A stretch of DNA of 64,000 bases, taken from Subtercola boreus (lineage in GTDB: Bacteria > Actinomycetota > Actinomycetes > Actinomycetales > Microbacteriaceae). The stretch's first letter is position 1. Each line of letters starts with the position of its first letter. Where the stretch lies: assembly GCF_003399625.1 (NCBI RefSeq), contig NZ_NBXA01000011.1, positions 1 to 64,000 of the forward strand, read 5' to 3'. The translations under genes and the position numbers were made by a program. Below, one piece after another: positions 16,624 to 25,927 of this stretch. Under the pieces are notes generated by a model. It ran no database searches. It was not told where the DNA came from and saw only the letters and a program-made list of their open reading frames with translations.

Positions 16624-19617
16624 TCAGCCGTGCAGCAGACGCCAGACGCGGTCGCGCGAGATCGGGAGTTCGTAGGGGCGCACACCGATCGCGTCGCGCA
16701 CGGCGTTCGCCAGAGCGGCCGGCACCGGGTTGTAGGGGGATTCGCTCATCGATTTGGCGCCGAACGGACCGAGACCGTCCGTGGTCTCGGCGAAGTAGAC
16801 CTCGGTGACCGGCAGGTCGGCTATCGATGGCAGGTGGTAGTTGCGGAGCACCGACGTGAGCACCTCGCCGTCATCGCCGATGATCAGCTCCTCGAACATG
16901 GCGGTGCCGAGCCCCTGTGCGACTCCGCCCTCGACCTGGCCGCGGCACTGTTCGGGATTGATCACGAAGCCGGCGTCTGCACCGTGCGCGGACTGCAGGA
17001 TGCGGATCTCACCCGTTCCGGTGTTCACCGCGACGCGGAACGCGTGCACGTTGAAGGCGAGCGAGCGCTGGGCGCCGTCGTGCTCACCCGTGGCCGTGAT
17101 GCCGTCGGGGGTGGCGAGGACACGGGCCCGGCCGCCGGGGATCGACACGGTCTCGGGCACGAGCGCCGCCGTGGCCGCCGGAGCGGCGAACGCAGCCACC
17201 TCGGCGAGCGGCACGAAACGGTCACCGGAACGAAGACCCTCTGATTCGAGCATCCACTCGTCGACAGGGATGCCCGTGACGGCGGCTGCGGATTCCCGGA
17301 GCTTCAGGGCGAGCGCCGTTGCCGCGGCGAGCACGGCCCTGCCCGCGACGACGGTGCCGGCTGAGCCGAAGGCCCCCGTGTCGTAGGGCACGACGTCGGT
17401 GTCGGACTGGCGGATGACCAGCAGGGCCGGCTCCGTGTTCAGGGCCGTCGCGGCGAGCTGCGTGTGCACTGTCGTGGTGCCGTTGCCGAATTCGGCCGTG
17501 CCGACGCTCAGGGTGTAGACGCCGTCGAGACCGAGGGTGACCGACGCCTCCGCGAAGTGACCGCGCGGGGGGATCGTGGCGATCATCGCCGTGGCCATGC
17601 CCTCCCCGACCTTCCACTCGGAGCCTTCAGGGGCGGCGACTCCGTTGCCCCGTTCGAGAGCCGACTGAGCGAGGTCGAGCACCTGGTCGAGACCGTAGCT
17701 GCCGCCGAAGACGAGGTCGTCGCCCTCGACGTGGGTGACGACGAGGGGGTCGTCCGGCCCCACGGCGTTCAGCCGCCGCAGATCGAAGGGGTTCATGCCG
17801 AGGGCGATGGCGAGATCATCCATCGCCGACTCGACGCCGAAGATCACCTGGCCGAGACCGTAGCCACGGAATGCGCCCGAAGGCATGTTGTTCGTGTAGA
17901 CAGCCTCGGCATCGACCCGCTTGTTCGGTGAGTTGTAGAGGCTGACCGACTCGGCGCAGCCGTGGAACATCGTGCCCGGCCCGTGGTTGCCGTAGGCTCC
18001 GGTGTCGCTCAGCACCTCGACGTGCATCGCGGTGAGGTGGCCGTCACGGGTCGCGCCGAGGGTGACGCTGGTGCGCATCGGGTGACGGCAGGGCACGACG
18101 GTGAGTTCGTCGGTGCGGGTCATCTCGTACTGCACGGGGCGACCGGTGGCGAGCACGGCGAGGGTCACGAGGTCTTCGGTCTGGATCTCCTGCTTGCCGC
18201 CGAAACCACCGCCGACCCGCGTGGTGAATACGCGCACCCGGTCGAGTTCGAGCTCGAATATGCGCGCGATCTCCGTCTGTACGAGAAAGGGCACCTGCGA
18301 GCTGGTGCGGAGCGCGAGGCGTCCGTCGTCATCAAGCCAGCCGAGCGTTCCGTGGGTCTCCAGGGCGCTGGCCGAGATGCGGGCGGTCTGCCAGGTTCCG
18401 CTGACGGTGACGTCGGCAGCTGCCAGGCCCTTGGCCAGGTCGCCGTACTCTCCGTGGAGCTCGGCGACGAGGTTGCGGGCCGGGTCGGCGATGCGGGAGA
18501 CGTGGGCGTCCTTGTCGGCGTGGAGCGCCGGGGTGCCGGGCTCCTGTGCCTGGGCGGGGTCGAAGTTCGCCGGCAGCACGTCGTAGGTCACGTCGAGCAG
18601 GCGGCAGGCCTCCTCGGCGATGCTCAGCGATTCGGCGACGACGACCGAGACGCGCTGGCCGCGGAAACGCACGACGCTGTCGAGGATGAGTGTGTCGTCG
18701 GGATCCTCGGTGCGGTTCTGGTGCCGGGCGGTCGAGAAGAGGGTCTGGGGGACGTTCTCGTGGGTGAAGACGGCTGCGACGCCCTCGAGGGCGACGGCTG
18801 CCGCGGTGTCGATCGAGGTGATGCGGGCGTGCGCGTGCGGGCTCCGCAGCACGACCAGGTGCAGCAGGCCGGGCATCGCGAGGTCGAGGGTGTAGCGCTC
18901 CTGCCCGGTGACGATGCGGGCGCCGGCGGGTGCCCGCACGGAGGTGCCGACCGAGCGGATGACCGGGGTGGGGCCTGGGCCGCCGGTGTCGGTGGGGGCG
19001 TCGATGTCTGTGGAGGCGGAGGTGCCGGGTGTGGCGCCGGTGGCGCGCTCAGGGGAGGGTGCGGTGCCGGCTGCAGCGCGCGCGGCGGTGGCCGGGCATC
19101 CGGAGCCGCCGTGGCCGGCGCAACCGGCACCGGATGCGCCGGGGGAGCCCGCGCCGGCCGCGCGACCCGCGCAACCGGCCTGCGTGACGTTGGCGACCCC
19201 GTGCAGGGCGTCATTGATCGCCCGGTAGCCGGTGCAGCGGCAGAGGTTGCCCTTCATCAGGCGCGGAAGGTCGGCCGGATCAGCATCTGTGAGCGTGGAC
19301 GCCGTGACGACCATGCCAGCCGTGCAGAAGCCGCACTGGAAGCCGGCCGCGTCGACGAAGCGCTGCTGAACCGGGTGCAGATCTTCCAGCGTGCCGAGCC
19401 CGGCGACGGTGGTGACAGCTCGGCCCGCGACACGGTGCGCGGGGTAGACGCAGGAGTGGATCGGCGTTTGATCGACGAGTACGGAGCACGCGCCGCAGTC
19501 GCCGGTGTCGCAGCCCTTCTTGACCTCGAAGTGCTCGTTGTCGCGGAGCAGGGTGCGAAGCGACTGACCCGCGCGCGGGTTCGCCTCGAGGGTTTCGCCA
19601 TTGACGTCGAATTTCAT
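16624..19617 (-). CDS. Xanthine dehydrogenase-type molybdoenzyme: fused 2Fe-2S and molybdopterin subunits
   Basis: The 997-residue chain joins two subunits that are separate in most three-subunit hydroxylases. Residues 1-145 are the iron-sulfur subunit with a plant-type cluster (C36, C41, C44, C56) and a C-terminal cluster (C95, C98, C126, C128). Residues about 220-997 are the Moco subunit, with GGGFGGKQE, SGAFRGYGLGQ, AEFGNGTTTVHTQ and a C-terminal GAKSMSESP segment that carries the probable catalytic Glu. The joint (146-219) is Ala/Gly/Pro-rich with three extra cysteines (149, 166, 174). Family members hydroxylate purines and other N-heterocycles. Nearby uricase and 8-oxoguanine deaminase favour xanthine or hypoxanthine, but a different heterocycle is possible. 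Its ATG overlaps the FAD-subunit stop (19614-19617). Confidence 0.9.
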   Translation of the reverse strand: MKFDVNGETLEANPRAGQSLRTLLRDNEHFEVKKGCDTGDCGACSVLVDQTPIHSCVYPAHRVAGRAVTTVAGLGTLEDLHPVQQRFVDAAGFQCGFCTAGMVVTASTLTDADPADLPRLMKGNLCRCTGYRAINDALHGVANVTQAGCAGRAAGAGSPGASGAGCAGHGGSGCPATAARAAAGTAPSPERATGATPGTSASTDIDAPTDTGGPGPTPVIRSVGTSVRAPAGARIVTGQERYTLDLAMPGLLHLVVLRSPHAHARITSIDTAAAVALEGVAAVFTHENVPQTLFSTARHQNRTEDPDDTLILDSVVRFRGQRVSVVVAESLSIAEEACRLLDVTYDVLPANFDPAQAQEPGTPALHADKDAHVSRIADPARNLVAELHGEYGDLAKGLAAADVTVSGTWQTARISASALETHGTLGWLDDDGRLALRTSSQVPFLVQTEIARIFELELDRVRVFTTRVGGGFGGKQEIQTEDLVTLAVLATGRPVQYEMTRTDELTVVPCRHPMRTSVTLGATRDGHLTAMHVEVLSDTGAYGNHGPGTMFHGCAESVSLYNSPNKRVDAEAVYTNNMPSGAFRGYGLGQVIFGVESAMDDLAIALGMNPFDLRRLNAVGPDDPLVVTHVEGDDLVFGGSYGLDQVLDLAQSALERGNGVAAPEGSEWKVGEGMATAMIATIPPRGHFAEASVTLGLDGVYTLSVGTAEFGNGTTTVHTQLAATALNTEPALLVIRQSDTDVVPYDTGAFGSAGTVVAGRAVLAAATALALKLRESAAAVTGIPVDEWMLESEGLRSGDRFVPLAEVAAFAAPAATAALVPETVSIPGGRARVLATPDGITATGEHDGAQRSLAFNVHAFRVAVNTGTGEIRILQSAHGADAGFVINPEQCRGQVEGGVAQGLGTAMFEELIIGDDGEVLTSVLRNYHLPSIADLPVTEVYFAETTDGLGPFGAKSMSESPYNPVPAALANAVRDAIGVRPYELPISRDRVWRLLHG

Positions 19618-20417
19618 GCGAGCTCCTCGAGGATCTCAGCGGCCAGCAGGGCGCTCACACTCCGGCGCCAGTCGGCGGCACCGTGCGCATCCGTGAACCA
19701 TTCGGTGATCGCCAGCACATCGCCTTCGAGCTGGGCGGCGTCGGGCAGGGTCTCGTAGCGCAGCTGGAGGGGGCGGACCGTGCCGGCTGTGACGGTGAGC
19801 ACGAACGACCCGGAGGGGGAGCGTCGGCCGAGGAGAACGGCGCCGGAGCGGCCGAGGGGCGAGAGGGCGATCTTGCGGAACGCGACGCGGGAGAGCAGGG
19901 ATTCGAGCGGAACGGTGATCGAACGCAGAACGTCGCCGGGCTCCAGCACGGTCGTCTTGTTGCCCGTGATGAACCGGGTGACGGGCATCCGTTCGTCGCT
20001 CCCGTCGGCACGCCAGACGAGCGCTTCGCCGTCGAGGGCCGAGGTGAGGGAGGTCATCGGGCCGGCGGGAAGGGCTGCGGAGAGGTTGCCGCCGACGGTC
20101 GCGACGTTCCAGACCTTGAACGAACCGTACAGTGCCGTGCAGCATTCGAAGAAGGCGTGCTGGGCGGCCCAGCCCGGCTGCTGGGGGAGTCGCGAGAGCT
20201 CGGCGAGCGTGCAGGTGGCGGCGATCTCGAGGCCGTCGGCGGTGACGGTGAGAGATGGCCAGCCCATCGTGAGCAGGTCGACGATGGCGGTGAGGTGGTG
20301 CTGCGGTTCGCCGTAGAGAGCGGAGCCGCCGGCCAGGGGGGCGACCGTCGGCCCGAGGGCAGCGAGATCGGCGCGGGTGCGCGCGGGAATGACGTCGGCG
20401 ACGGTGTTGAGATCCAC
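19614..20417 (-). CDS. FAD-binding subunit of the xanthine dehydrogenase-type enzyme
   Basis: The 267-residue protein matches the CoxM/XdhB FAD subunit: APLAGGSALYG near the N-terminus, the ATVGGNLSAALPAGPMTSLTSALDGEALV segment that binds FAD, and LRSITVP followed by the CO_deh_flav_C region. It passes electrons from the fused Fe-S/Mo subunit to NAD or another acceptor. The GTG start at 20417 follows AGAAGGGG. It overlaps the next gene by four bases and so forms a two-gene unit. Confidence 0.9.
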   Translation of the reverse strand: MDLNTVADVIPARTRADLAALGPTVAPLAGGSALYGEPQHHLTAIVDLLTMGWPSLTVTADGLEIAATCTLAELSRLPQQPGWAAQHAFFECCTALYGSFKVWNVATVGGNLSAALPAGPMTSLTSALDGEALVWRADGSDERMPVTRFITGNKTTVLEPGDVLRSITVPLESLLSRVAFRKIALSPLGRSGAVLLGRRSPSGSFVLTVTAGTVRPLQLRYETLPDAAQLEGDVLAITEWFTDAHGAADWRRSVSALLAAEILEELA

Positions 20418-20669
20418 GGTGGCCCCTTCTGCTGGTGCTGAACGACCTGCCCACGATGGGGACGGACACGACCGGCCCAGCGTAGCGCGGACCCCTGCCA
20501 GCGAACCGCAGGAAGATGACGAACGTGTAAACCGGGGCGGTTGGTGTCCGCCGGCGGGGCACGCGGTGCGTAAAAGAGGATGACGGCGGAGCGGCGTCGC
20601 CCTCCGCCGTAGCGCCGCGCTGATCCTCTTCTGCGCGGGCTGATGGGCGCCGGGAGGGGGCGGGCTGCG
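20418..20669. other. Intergenic region between the FAD-subunit start and moaE end
   Basis: This 252-bp stretch has no gene. Its left part holds the ribosome site and presumably the promoter for the leftward xdh pair; its right part holds the terminator hairpin of the leftward Moco operon. Confidence 0.6.
20574..20630 (-). terminator. Probable terminator of the moeA-moaC-mog-moaE operon
   Basis: AAGAGGAT (20574-20581) pairs with ATCCTCTT (20623-20630) and an inner stem ACGGCGGAG/CTCCGCCGT (583-591 with 602-610) lies within it. Read on the minus strand the structure ends in CCTCTTTT, a short T-run, as expected for an intrinsic terminator downstream of moaE. Confidence 0.65.
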
Positions 20670-21086
20670 TCAGCCGATGGAGCCCACCCATTCAGCGGTG
20701 CCGTCGGTGAAGAACTGTTCCTTCCAGATCGGCACGCGCGCCTTCACCTCGTCGACCAGGGCCGCGCAGGCTGCGAAGGCGGCGCCCCGGTGCGCTGCGG
20801 AGACGGCGCAGGCGAGCGCGACGTCGCCGATGTCGAGATCGCCGATGCGATGTGCGACTGCCAGCCGGGTGCCCGGGTGGGCTGCGGCGACGTCGTCGGC
20901 CACCTGGCGTATGACCTCGCCGGCAGACGGATGCCCGGAGTAGCTCAGGCGCGTCACCCCGCGCCCGTCGTCGTGGTCGCGGACGATGCCGCCGAAGGTG
21001 ACGACGGCTCCGTCGGAGTCGGTGGTCACGTTCTCGACGCACGACTCCACGCTGATGGACTCCTCGCTGACCACCGCGAAGGCCAC
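20670..21086 (-). CDS. moaE: Molybdopterin synthase catalytic subunit MoaE
   Basis: The 138-residue protein is MoaE, which with thiocarboxylated MoaD converts cyclic pyranopterin monophosphate to molybdopterin. It shows GAVVTFGGIVRDHDDGRGVTRLSY, the conserved HRIGDLDIGD and VSAAHR segments, and the catalytic lysine region VPIWKEQFF. The only start codon in the frame that fits is GTG at 21086, with a weak GGAG upstream. It is the last gene of a four-gene Moco unit; 100 bases separate it from mog. Confidence 0.93.
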   Translation of the reverse strand: MAFAVVSEESISVESCVENVTTDSDGAVVTFGGIVRDHDDGRGVTRLSYSGHPSAGEVIRQVADDVAAAHPGTRLAVAHRIGDLDIGDVALACAVSAAHRGAAFAACAALVDEVKARVPIWKEQFFTDGTAEWVGSIG

Positions 21087-21186
21087 CCGGCCTGGCGTGC
21101 TCCGGTCGTCGAGGTCGAAACCGCCGGTCTTGCTGCTGCCGGGCAGCTCGGCGCCGTCTGGCGCGCGGCCGCCGGTCCCCGTGGGT

Positions 21187-21669
21187 TCAGTCGGTGCGTC
21201 GATGATCGCCTCCGTGAAGTTGGTCGACCATGTGGTCGAGAACGTCGTCGAGCAGGCCCAGGCCGTCTTTCACCCCGCCGCTCGAACCGGGCAGGTTCAC
21301 GACGATCGTGGATCCCGCAACGCCGGCCACCCCGCGGGAGAGCAGGGCGCTCGCGACCTTCAGGCCTCCGCGCCGCCGCAGTTCCTCAGAGAAGCCCGGT
21401 ATCTCGTAGTCCAGCAGCTCGCGGGTCTGGTCGGGCGTGCGGTCGTGGGGGTGGATGCCCGTTCCCCCGCTCGTCACGACCAGATCGGGCCGCGCCTGTA
21501 ACAGGGACGCAATCGCCGGGCCGACCCCGGGGCCGTCGGGTTCGACAAGGCACTCGAGCACCGACCATCCCCGGTTCGTCGCCCACCGTTCGATCAGCGG
21601 ACCGGTCACGTCTTCGTAGGTGCCCGCGGCGGCGCGCGTAGACACGATCAGGATGCTGACGGCGCTCAC
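21187..21669 (-). CDS. mog: Molybdopterin adenylyltransferase (MogA/MoaB)
   Basis: This 160-residue MPTb-fold protein adenylylates molybdopterin before metal insertion. Family motifs are [18 protein letters not shown] (about 65-82) and [20 protein letters not shown] (about 120-138). The size matches single-domain MoaB/MogA. The GTG start overlaps the moaC stop (GTGA, 21666-21669), so the two are translationally coupled. Confidence 0.93.
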   Translation of the reverse strand: MSAVSILIVSTRAAAGTYEDVTGPLIERWATNRGWSVLECLVEPDGPGVGPAIASLLQARPDLVVTSGGTGIHPHDRTPDQTRELLDYEIPGFSEELRRRGGLKVASALLSRGVAGVAGSTIVVNLPGSSGGVKDGLGLLDDVLDHMVDQLHGGDHRRTD

Positions 21670-22250
21670 GAGGCATCCCCGCCTGGCTGGGAACCGGGCC
21701 GCACCCAGTCCCCGCTCTTGCCGCCGCTCTTCGAGACCACCCGGATGTCGGTGATCGTGGCGAGCTTGTCGACCGCCTTGATCATGTCGTAGAGGGTGAG
21801 GGCTGCGACGCTGGCCGCGGTCAGCGCCTCCATCTCGACACCGGTCACCCCTGTCGTCTTCACCGAGGTGTGGATGATCACCCTGTCGCTCTGCGGCGTG
21901 AAGTCGACCGTCGCACCCGACAGGGGCAGGGGATGGCAGAGCGGGATCAGCGCCGAGGTCTGCTTCGCCCCCATGATGCCGGCGATCCGTGCTGTGGCGA
22001 GCGCCTCGCCCTTCGGGAGCTCTCCTGCCACCAGCAGCGCGATGACATCGGGCCGGGTGATGAGGGTCGCCTCGGCGTGCGCGATGCGCTTCGTGACGGC
22101 CTTGTCGGTGACGTCGACCATCAGCACGGCACCGTCGGGGCGTACGTGGGTGAGAGCTGCTCCGCCTGCGTCGGCTTTAGTGCCAGCGCCGGTCGTGCGG
22201 GCAGCACCCTGTGCCGGGGCATCGCCGGTCGTGCGGGCGCCGTCAGTCAT
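21666..22250 (-). CDS. moaC: Cyclic pyranopterin monophosphate synthase MoaC
   Basis: MoaC rearranges the MoaA product to cyclic pyranopterin monophosphate. The 194-residue protein shows [33 protein letters not shown] and [26 protein letters not shown], all diagnostic. The first 30 residues are Ala/Gly/Thr-rich and beyond the usual family length, so a shorter real start is possible. It overlaps moeA by eight bases. Confidence 0.95.
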   Translation of the reverse strand: MTDGARTTGDAPAQGAARTTGAGTKADAGGAALTHVRPDGAVLMVDVTDKAVTKRIAHAEATLITRPDVIALLVAGELPKGEALATARIAGIMGAKQTSALIPLCHPLPLSGATVDFTPQSDRVIIHTSVKTTGVTGVEMEALTAASVAALTLYDMIKAVDKLATITDIRVVSKSGGKSGDWVRPGSQPGGDAS

Positions 22251-23730
22251 CGATCCTCCAGATCATCACCGGGTCGCCGGCGTCGAGATGCTCCACGTCA
22301 GCCGGAAGGTGCACGAGGGCATTCGACGTGGCGTACGAGTGCAGCAGGTGGGAGCTCGGGCCGCCGACGAGGGCGACTGTGCCGTCGTCGGCGACGAAAC
22401 CGCGCCTGACCTGGTAGGTCGCCGCGGGCGAGTCGACGGCCTCGGCGAGCATCGCGACTTCGCGGATGCGTTCCGCCGGTTCGAGCTGGGCCGTGCGCCG
22501 GAGGATCGGGCGCACGAACATCTCGAACGAGACCAGGGCGCTCACGGGATTGCCGGGAAGGCAGAGCGTCGGGCGCGACAGCGGCGTACTGGGGGCCGAG
22601 GAGGGGATGACGGCGAGACCGAGACCCTGCGGGCCGCCCGGCTGCATCGCGACCGAACCGAACTGCACGCCGAGGGGAGCGAGCGCGTCGCGCACGACCT
22701 CGCGCGCACCCGCGCTGACCCCTCCGACGGTGATGATGAGATCGGCCGTCGGACCGTGCTGGTTCAGGATGCCGAGCAGCACAGGAGCGTCATCCGAGCG
22801 GCAGGCGACAGCCGTCACCTCGCAGCCGGCGTCGATGAGGGCGATGCTGAGGGCCACACTGTTGGAGTCGTAGATCTGGCCGACGCCGAGAGTGGAGCCG
22901 GCCTCCCTGATCTCGTGCCCCGTCGAGACGAGCAGAACGCGCAGTCGTTTCACGACGGCCACCTCGGTGAGGCCGGTGCCGGCGATCACACCGAACTGGG
23001 CGGGGCCGAGGGTGCTGCCGGCGGAAAGGAGCACGTCACCGGCCGCGACATCGCTGCCGGTGCGCCTGATGAAGGCTCCGGGCGTGACCGGCGAGGTGAA
23101 GGAGACACTCGGGCCTGCGAACGTGTCGGGAGCAGCAGGCGGACGCGACCCGCCAGCCGCCTCGGCCGCATCGCCCGCGCCGGCCGCGTCGGGGCGCGCG
23201 GAGGATCCGGTGACTGCACTGGCTCCGCCCGTCTCGGGAGAACCTGCCGCCGGTGCTTCGACGCCGCTCAGCTCGGCTCCCAGGATCAGATCGGGTTCGA
23301 ATGCCAGCCGCAGCGCCTCCGCGTCGGGGAAGACCGGCGGCAGGGCCGACTCGATCGGAACGATCGCATCAGCGCCGAGGGGCACGGGAGCGCCCGTCAT
23401 GATGGGCGCGGCCGTACCGGAGACGAGCGGCAACCCGCCGTCGCCCGCCGCGATCTGGCGGGCGACCCGCACCGACACCGGATGCTCGGGCGAGGCCGTC
23501 ACGAGGTCGAACCACGACACGGCGTAGCCGTCCATCTGCGAGTTGTCGAAGGAGGGCAGGTCTGTCGGCGACACGACATCGACCGCCAGCACCCGGCCGC
23601 GGTAGTCCCCGGGGCGTGCCGCCATGCGGGACGGCGACACCACGAGCGCCTCGCTGGCGCGGTTCTCCGCGAGCGGGGCGAGCAGCAGCTCGACGGCAGC
23701 ACGGTGTTCTTCGAGGGGTCGGCGTTTCAC
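22243..23730 (-). CDS. moeA: Molybdopterin molybdotransferase MoeA
   Basis: MoeA inserts molybdate into adenylylated molybdopterin. The 495-residue protein has [10 protein letters not shown] (about 61-70), [17 protein letters not shown] (111-127), the MoCF-binding domain with VSTGHEI and [18 protein letters not shown], the [15 protein letters not shown] strand, and the C-terminal beta-barrel. A low-complexity insert (about residues 150-205) rich in Ala, Gly and Pro interrupts the first domain. The GTG at 23730 is six bases after a CAGGAT hexamer and may be leaderless. It leads the four-gene Moco unit and is divergent from moaA. Confidence 0.94.
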   Translation of the reverse strand: MKRRPLEEHRAAVELLLAPLAENRASEALVVSPSRMAARPGDYRGRVLAVDVVSPTDLPSFDNSQMDGYAVSWFDLVTASPEHPVSVRVARQIAAGDGGLPLVSGTAAPIMTGAPVPLGADAIVPIESALPPVFPDAEALRLAFEPDLILGAELSGVEAPAAGSPETGGASAVTGSSARPDAAGAGDAAEAAGGSRPPAAPDTFAGPSVSFTSPVTPGAFIRRTGSDVAAGDVLLSAGSTLGPAQFGVIAGTGLTEVAVVKRLRVLLVSTGHEIREAGSTLGVGQIYDSNSVALSIALIDAGCEVTAVACRSDDAPVLLGILNQHGPTADLIITVGGVSAGAREVVRDALAPLGVQFGSVAMQPGGPQGLGLAVIPSSAPSTPLSRPTLCLPGNPVSALVSFEMFVRPILRRTAQLEPAERIREVAMLAEAVDSPAATYQVRRGFVADDGTVALVGGPSSHLLHSYATSNALVHLPADVEHLDAGDPVMIWRIDD

Positions 23731-23742
23731 GGTTCCATCCTG
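23730..23742 (-). promoter_or_regulatory. Leaderless-type promoter of moeA
   Basis: Read on the minus strand, CAGGAT (23742-23737) is followed by six bases and the GTG start at 23730. The hexamer departs from TANNNT only at its first base. No clear -35 is seen. Confidence 0.4.
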
Positions 23743-23816
23743 CCGCACTCCTCCGACACTCCGGGAGCGGGCGCCCAATCTGTGGTGCGGGGGACTCCGG
23801 CACCCGGATGCCCTTC

Positions 23817-23832
23817 TACACTGGGACGACTA
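23817..23832 (+). promoter_or_regulatory. Promoter with very short or no leader for moaA
   Basis: TACACT (23817-23822) is followed by nine bases and the ATG at 23832. Transcription would start at or within three bases of the start codon. No Shine-Dalgarno sequence precedes the ATG. Confidence 0.5.
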
Positions 23833-24941
23833 TGACCGTCATGCTGGGTGTACCCGAGGTGCGAGCAGCACACCGTGCCGTGCCGGGCGGGTCCGCGTCA
23901 TCCGGAGCCTCCTCGCGGCCCGCGGTACCCGGCCTCCTCGACACGTTCGGGCGCACGGCCACAGATCTCCGCATCTCGCTCACCGACCGCTGCAACCTCC
24001 GCTGCACCTACTGCATGCCGGCTGAGGGCCTGCCCTTCCAGCCTCCCTCGACGCTCATGCAGCGCGACGAGATCGTGCGGCTCGCCCGCCTCGCCACCGA
24101 GGCGCTCGGCGTCCGCCAGGTGCGTTTCACGGGGGGCGAGCCGCTGCTTCGCAAAGACCTGGTCGAGATCATCCGCGATGTGGCTGCTCTGGATGCCCGC
24201 CCCGAGATCTCGCTCACCACCAACGCCATCGGGCTCTCCGGTCGCGCCACAGCTCTGGCCGAAGCGGGTCTCGACCGGGTGAACGTGTCGCTTGACACCA
24301 TCTGCCCGGAGACCTTCGCCATCATCACCCGCCGCCCGTTCCTCGAACGGGTGCTGAAGGGCATCGACGCGCTCGGCCTGGCGGGCATCCGGCACACGAA
24401 GATCAACGCGGTGCTGCTGCCGGGCATCAACGACACCCACGGCCCCGACCTGCTCGAGTGGGCGCTCGCCGGAGGACACCAGCTGCGGTTCATCGAACAG
24501 ATGGCGCTCGACGCAGACCATGTCTGGGACCGCGCTGCGATGATCACGGCCGAGCAGATCCGAGAGCGGCTCTCGGAACGCTTCGAGCTGACCCCGGATG
24601 CCGCTCCCCGCGACGGCGCACCCGCCGAGCTCTACCGGGTGAAGCGCCGCGGCGCCTCCGTCGACGACCCGGAACTCGGAACCGTGGGCATCATCGCCTC
24701 GGTCACCGAAGCGTTCTGCGACGACTGCCGCCGCACCCGGCTCACCGCAGAGGGCGGAGTGCGCAGCTGCCTCTTCTCGCACACCGAGACCGACCTGCTC
24801 GGGCCGATGCGTGCGGGTGCCGGTGACGACGAGATCGCGGACCTCTGGCGCCAGGCGATGTGGGCGAAGCCCGCTGGGCACGAGATGAACCTCATCGGGT
24901 TCCAGCAGCCCGACCGGCCGATGAGCGCGATCGGCGGCTGA
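23832..24941 (+). CDS. moaA: GTP 3',8-cyclase MoaA
   Basis: This radical SAM enzyme starts Moco synthesis from GTP. The 369-residue protein has the N-terminal cluster motif DRCNLRCTYCMP (C54, C58, C61), FTGGEPLLRKD, and the C-terminal cluster region FCDDCRRTRLTAEGGVRSCLF, and ends in the essential Gly-Gly (SAIGG). An in-frame ATG 24 bases upstream (23808) is possible but the -10-like hexamer at 23817 would lie within it. It is followed after five bases by moaD. Confidence 0.95.
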   Translation: MTVMLGVPEVRAAHRAVPGGSASSGASSRPAVPGLLDTFGRTATDLRISLTDRCNLRCTYCMPAEGLPFQPPSTLMQRDEIVRLARLATEALGVRQVRFTGGEPLLRKDLVEIIRDVAALDARPEISLTTNAIGLSGRATALAEAGLDRVNVSLDTICPETFAIITRRPFLERVLKGIDALGLAGIRHTKINAVLLPGINDTHGPDLLEWALAGGHQLRFIEQMALDADHVWDRAAMITAEQIRERLSERFELTPDAAPRDGAPAELYRVKRRGASVDDPELGTVGIIASVTEAFCDDCRRTRLTAEGGVRSCLFSHTETDLLGPMRAGAGDDEIADLWRQAMWAKPAGHEMNLIGFQQPDRPMSAIGG

Positions 24942-24946
24942 GACGG

Positions 24947-25192
24947 GTGCAGGTTCGAGTGCGATACTTCGCCGCAGCAAAAGCCGCGGCCGGCGTGGCG
25001 GAAGACGTGCACGATCTGCCGGGCGGGAGCACGATCGACGGCCTGCTGGTCGCGGCGGGGCTCGGCGGGCATCCGGTGATCGGCCGCAGCAGTTTCCTCG
25101 TCAACGGTGTCACGGTGTCGGCTCCGGCACCCACCCGGGTTCTGGTCGACGGCGACAGGCTCGACGTCCTCCCGCCGTTTGCGGGAGGCTGA
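24947..25192 (+). CDS. moaD: Molybdopterin synthase sulfur carrier MoaD
   Basis: The 81-residue ubiquitin-like protein ends in PPFAGG, the Gly-Gly tail that is adenylylated and thiocarboxylated, here probably by the MoeZ-type protein at 25928-27157. It starts at GTG 24947 (VQVRVRYFAAAKAAAG), five bases after moaA. Length and fold features fit MoaD rather than ThiS. Confidence 0.92.
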   Translation: MQVRVRYFAAAKAAAGVAEDVHDLPGGSTIDGLLVAAGLGGHPVIGRSSFLVNGVTVSAPAPTRVLVDGDRLDVLPPFAGG

Positions 25193-25200
25193 TTCAGCGC

Positions 25201-25914
25201 GTGATCCAGGCAAGCCTGAACGGGCCGTTCTCGAAGGACGACCACCCCGCTGTTCCCGTCACGAGTGCGGAGCTGGCGGCGGATGCGCGGGCGTGTGCCG
25301 CCGCCGGTGCGCGGGGTTTCCACGTGCATCCGAGGTCCGCTTCCGGAGCCGAGACGCTCGAGCACACCGTTCTCGACCAGGTGGTGCGCGCCGTGAAGGC
25401 CGCGCAGCCGCATCCGGTGGGGGTCGGGTCCGGCGCGTGGATCGCGGGGGACGTCCTCCGCCGGTTCGAGTTCGTCTCACAGTGGACGCAACCCGACTTC
25501 GCGTCGGTGAACCTCGCCGAGGAGGGTGCCGTTGCGCTCATCCGTCGACTCACCGAACGCGGGATCGCCGTGGAGGCGGGTGTCTGGACGGTGGGCGACG
25601 CCGAGTTCCTGGTGGCGAACGACCTGTCGCCGAGCCTTTTGCGAGTGCTCATCGAGCCGGTGGAGCTCGACCTGACTGTGGCGCTCGAGATCGTGGCGGA
25701 GATCCACGGGGTGCTCGACCGCGGGCGAGTGGAGGTTCCGAGGCTCCAGCACGGCGACGGCGAGGCGACCTGGGTGCTGCTCGAAGACGCGGCCCGGCGC
25801 GGCGTCGACACGCGCATCGGGTTCGAGGACACCTTCCACCTGCCTGACGGTCGCGTGGCGGAGTCGAACGCAGAACTGGTGCGCGCGGCGGTCGCGATCG
25901 TCGGGGAGCCCTGA
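25201..25914 (+). CDS. Beta-keto acid cleavage (BKACE, DUF849) family protein
   Basis: The 237-residue protein resembles 3-keto-5-aminohexanoate cleavage enzymes, zinc proteins that condense a beta-keto acid with acetyl-CoA. Visible features are the N-terminal IQASLNGPFSK, the zinc ligand pair FHVHPRS (about 40-46) and the C-terminal TRIGFEDTF segment. It is shorter than the usual 270-310 residues. The GTG start lies eight bases after moaD, so it is cotranscribed with moaA-moaD although it has no known part in Moco synthesis. A role in a catabolic branch is inference. Confidence 0.82.
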   Translation: MIQASLNGPFSKDDHPAVPVTSAELAADARACAAAGARGFHVHPRSASGAETLEHTVLDQVVRAVKAAQPHPVGVGSGAWIAGDVLRRFEFVSQWTQPDFASVNLAEEGAVALIRRLTERGIAVEAGVWTVGDAEFLVANDLSPSLLRVLIEPVELDLTVALEIVAEIHGVLDRGRVEVPRLQHGDGEATWVLLEDAARRGVDTRIGFEDTFHLPDGRVAESNAELVRAAVAIVGEP

Positions 25915-25927
25915 CGAGGCCCGTCGC

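Noticed and set aside
20418-20669. Small gene between the FAD-subunit gene and moaE
   Set aside because: No frame there has a start with a ribosome site, and the stretch is accounted for by a hairpin terminator and upstream control sequence.
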